Assembly: GCA_023402355.1 (NCBI GenBank)
Contig: JAEXCG010000116.1
Span: 1-34,908, forward strand
Direction of reading: 5' to 3'
From: Bacillota bacterium
Lineage (GTDB): Bacteria > Bacillota > Clostridia > Christensenellales > Aristaeellaceae
Length of the DNA stretch: 34,908 nt
The translations under genes were made by a program, and so were the position numbers. Below, in pieces: positions 33,162 through 34,908 of the stretch; position 1 is the stretch's first letter; each line of letters starts with the position of its first letter. The notes beneath the pieces were generated by a model. It did not search any database. It saw only the letters and a program-made list of their open reading frames with translations, and was not told where the DNA came from.

Positions 33162-34448
33162 ATGGCTAAGACGACGGCGGTCAAAAAGGATTCGACCGGA
33201 AAGCTGCTCATCCTGGGCATTCAGCACGTGTTCGCGATGTTCGGCGCGACGGTGCTGGTGCCCGCGCTGACGGGCCTCAGCCCCTCCACCGCGCTGCTGT
33301 GCGCGGGCTTGGGCACGCTGCTGTTCCACTTCATCACCGGCCGCAAGGTGCCGGTCTACCTCGGCTCCAGCTTCGCCTTCATCGCGGCGATTACCGCGGT
33401 CGCCACCAAGTATTCCGGCGGCGCGGCCGTCGGCAGCGCGGAGTACATCGCCAACGGTCTGCCCTACGCGACGGGCGGCGTGATGGTCGCGGGCTTCCTG
33501 TACGTCGTGCTGGCGCTGCTGGTGCGCATCTTCGGCGCGGAGAAGATCCGTTCGTTCTTCCCGCCGGTCGTCACGGGCCCGATGGTCATCATCATCGGCA
33601 TGATGCTCGCGCCCACCGCGGTCACCAACATCACCACGCAGATCGGCAGCGTCTCCACCGGCTGGAACTGGCTGATCGCCATCGTCACCATTGCCACGAT
33701 CATCGGCGTGACGCTGTGGGCCAAGGGCTTCTTCAAGCTCGTGCCGATCCTCTTCGGCATCATCGTGGGCTACGCTTTCTCCTCCATCCTGACGGCCTTC
33801 GGCATCCCGGTCGTGGATTTCGGGCCCGTGAGCAAGGCTTCCTTCGTTCAGGTGCCGCTGCTCTTCCTGCCCAAGTTCGGCTGGGAGGCGATCGTGATGA
33901 TCGCGCCCATCGCCATCGTCACCTTCGTGGAGCACATCGGCGACATCACGGCCAACGGCGCGGTCGTCGGCAAGGACTTCATGAAGGACCCGGGCCTGGA
34001 CCGCACGCTGCTGGGCGACGGCCTGGCGACCATGCTGGCCGGCCTCATCGGCGGTCCCACCAACACCACCTACGGCGAAAACACGGGCGTGCTGGCGGCG
34101 ACCAAGAACTACAACCCCGTGACGCTTGAAATCGCGGCCTGCTTCGCCATCGTGCTGGCTTTCCTGGGCAAGCTGGGCGCCATTTTGCAGACCCTGCCGG
34201 GCCCGGTAATGGGCGCGGTGTCGGTCGTGCTCTTCGGCATGATCGCGGCGGTCGGCCTGCGCACGCTGGTCGAAAACCAGGTGGACTTCAAGGCCTCCCG
34301 CAACCTGCTCATCGTCGCGGTGATGCTGGTGTTCGGCCTGGGCGGCGCGAGCGTCACCTTCGGACCGGTTACGTTCAGCGGCACCGCGCTGGCGGCCGTG
34401 CTGGGCATCGTGCTCAACAAGGTGCTGCCCAACCCCATCGACAAGTGA
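33162..34448 (+). CDS. pyrP: uracil permease (UraA/PyrP, NCS2 family)
   Basis: A 428-residue membrane transporter of the nucleobase-cation symporter-2 family. It starts with GKLLILGIQHVFAMFGATVL. The substrate-site acids are E257 in TFVEHIGDITANGAVVGKDF and E306 in PTNTTYGENTGVLAATK, the positions known from Escherichia coli UraA. About 14 helices are expected. It imports uracil with protons. GGGGGAG lies upstream of the ATG at 33162. The 69 bases after pyrR hold only a short hairpin (CCGGC-TTCG-GCCGG) without a T-run, so expression follows the pyrR leader. Confidence 0.93.
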   Translation: MAKTTAVKKDSTGKLLILGIQHVFAMFGATVLVPALTGLSPSTALLCAGLGTLLFHFITGRKVPVYLGSSFAFIAAITAVATKYSGGAAVGSAEYIANGLPYATGGVMVAGFLYVVLALLVRIFGAEKIRSFFPPVVTGPMVIIIGMMLAPTAVTNITTQIGSVSTGWNWLIAIVTIATIIGVTLWAKGFFKLVPILFGIIVGYAFSSILTAFGIPVVDFGPVSKASFVQVPLLFLPKFGWEAIVMIAPIAIVTFVEHIGDITANGAVVGKDFMKDPGLDRTLLGDGLATMLAGLIGGPTNTTYGENTGVLAATKNYNPVTLEIAACFAIVLAFLGKLGAILQTLPGPVMGAVSVVLFGMIAAVGLRTLVENQVDFKASRNLLIVAVMLVFGLGGASVTFGPVTFSGTALAAVLGIVLNKVLPNPIDK

Positions 34449-34457
34449 TCCCCTTTG

Positions 34458-34479
34458 GGCGGCGGAGCAATCCGCCGCC
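34458..34479 (+). other. stem-loop between the permease gene and pyrB
   Basis: GGCGGCGGA-GCAA-TCCGCCGCC, a 9-bp GC stem with a GNRA-type tetraloop and no T-run. A second GC-rich imperfect hairpin lies at about 34493-34526. No PyrR-box sequence is visible here, unlike Bacillus where this junction holds an attenuator. Confidence 0.5.
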
Positions 34480-34581
34480 TGCTTTGGAACATGGGCGGGG
34501 CGCGGTGCCTGCCGCGGCGCGCCCTTCAAGAACAGATAAAGCGAGCTTCCTAACACAGAACGATAACGGGAAGGTGAGAAC

Positions 34582-34908
34582 GTGACCTTAAACCGCAAGG
34601 ATTTGCTGGGCCTGCGCGGCGTGAGCGCGCAGGAGATCGAAAGCATCCTCACGACCGCCGACGCCATGAAGCAGGTGCTGCTCTCCAACAACAAGAAGAC
34701 CCCGCACCTGCAGGGCAAGTCGATCGTGACCCTCTTTTATGAAAACAGCACGCGCACGCGCATGTCCTTTGAGCTGGCGAGCAAGTACATGTCCTCGGCC
34801 TCGGCCAACATCGCGGCTTCGGCCTCCAGCGTGCAAAAGGGCGAGACGCTCATCGACACGGGCGTGACGCTCGACCAGATGGGCACGGACGTCATCATCA
34901 TCCGCCAC
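34582..34908 (+). CDS. pyrB: aspartate carbamoyltransferase catalytic subunit, 5' part
   Basis: The first 109 codons are present; the frame stays open at the right edge. The carbamoyl-phosphate-binding motif STRTRMSFE (56-64) lies after FYEN, and KGETLIDT follows, both diagnostic of ATCase. It makes carbamoyl aspartate, the first committed step of pyrimidine synthesis. It starts with GTG behind GGGAAGGTG. It is third in the pyr operon, 133 bp after the permease gene. Confidence 0.93.
   Translation, partial: MTLNRKDLLGLRGVSAQEIESILTTADAMKQVLLSNNKKTPHLQGKSIVTLFYENSTRTRMSFELASKYMSSASANIAASASSVQKGETLIDTGVTLDQMGTDVIIIRH

Noticed and set aside
32034..34718. 894-codon open frame on the minus strand
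   Set aside because: It lies antisense to pyrR, the permease gene and pyrB, which have clear family motifs. Its translation is low-complexity His/Arg/Asp-rich, typical of the reverse strand of GC-rich genes.

Overview
The window comes from a high-GC, low-complexity-free bacterial chromosome. Gene content points to the Firmicutes, most likely a high-GC anaerobic member of the Clostridia such as a Christensenellales-type gut lineage. The evidence is the mrfAB repair pair, a PyrR-controlled pyr operon, a NifU-like/GGGtGRT gene pair, sigma-A type promoters, strong GGAGG ribosome sites and a small protein ending in PVQDADDL. The taxonomic guess is inference. I see no tRNA, rRNA, CRISPR array, prophage or transposase gene.

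Layout, left to right. (1) 1-820: the 3' end of an O-antigen ligase/polymerase gene. (2) 793-5042: a promoter and a three-gene operon, helicase MrfA, exonuclease MrfB and a TPR protein. (3) 5045-8844: an AraC regulator divergent from a sugar-catabolism operon (TIM-barrel isomerase, Gfo/Idh/MocA dehydrogenase, ThuA-like protein). (4) 8847-11521: a HAD phosphatase and a small NrdD-tail-like protein on the minus strand, then an esterase and a membrane-anchored unknown on the plus strand. (5) 11636-18128: a MATE exporter divergent from sbcD-sbcC, with a SprT-like metalloprotease converging on sbcC. (6) 18228-20475: a secreted SH3/peptidoglycan-binding protein and a membrane M50-type peptidase. (7) 20501-22229: an XRE/S24-like regulator co-transcribed with a PPK2 polyphosphate kinase (minus). 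(8) 22369-24217: the NifU-like/GGGtGRT pair. (9) 24294-25794: an amidase-domain protein and a WYL regulator. (10) 25795-26035: a palindrome-rich intergenic element between 15-bp direct repeats. (11) 26060-29698: an iron/heme/cobalamin-type ABC importer divergent from a LysR regulator. (12) 29695-31838: a C39-like protein and a polyprenyl-phosphate sugar transferase. (13) 31862-32242: a candidate small RNA on the minus strand and a 56-residue acidic-tailed protein. (14) 32399-34908: the pyr operon start with a PyrR attenuator, pyrR, uracil permease and the 5' part of pyrB.

Most of the window is housekeeping or core accessory metabolism: DNA repair (mrfAB, sbcCD, SprT), envelope work (ligase, sugar transferase, SH3/PG-binding protein), metal uptake, carbohydrate oxidation and pyrimidine salvage. 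The least explained parts are the NifU-like/GGGtGRT pair, the palindromic element at 25802-26035, the candidate antisense-oriented small RNA at 31862-31959, the stand-alone NrdD-like tail protein and the C-terminal domain of the SH3 protein. I found no strong sign of a new defence or mobile system. Many genes have well-formed sigma-A promoters and intrinsic terminators, so transcription units can be drawn with fair confidence.
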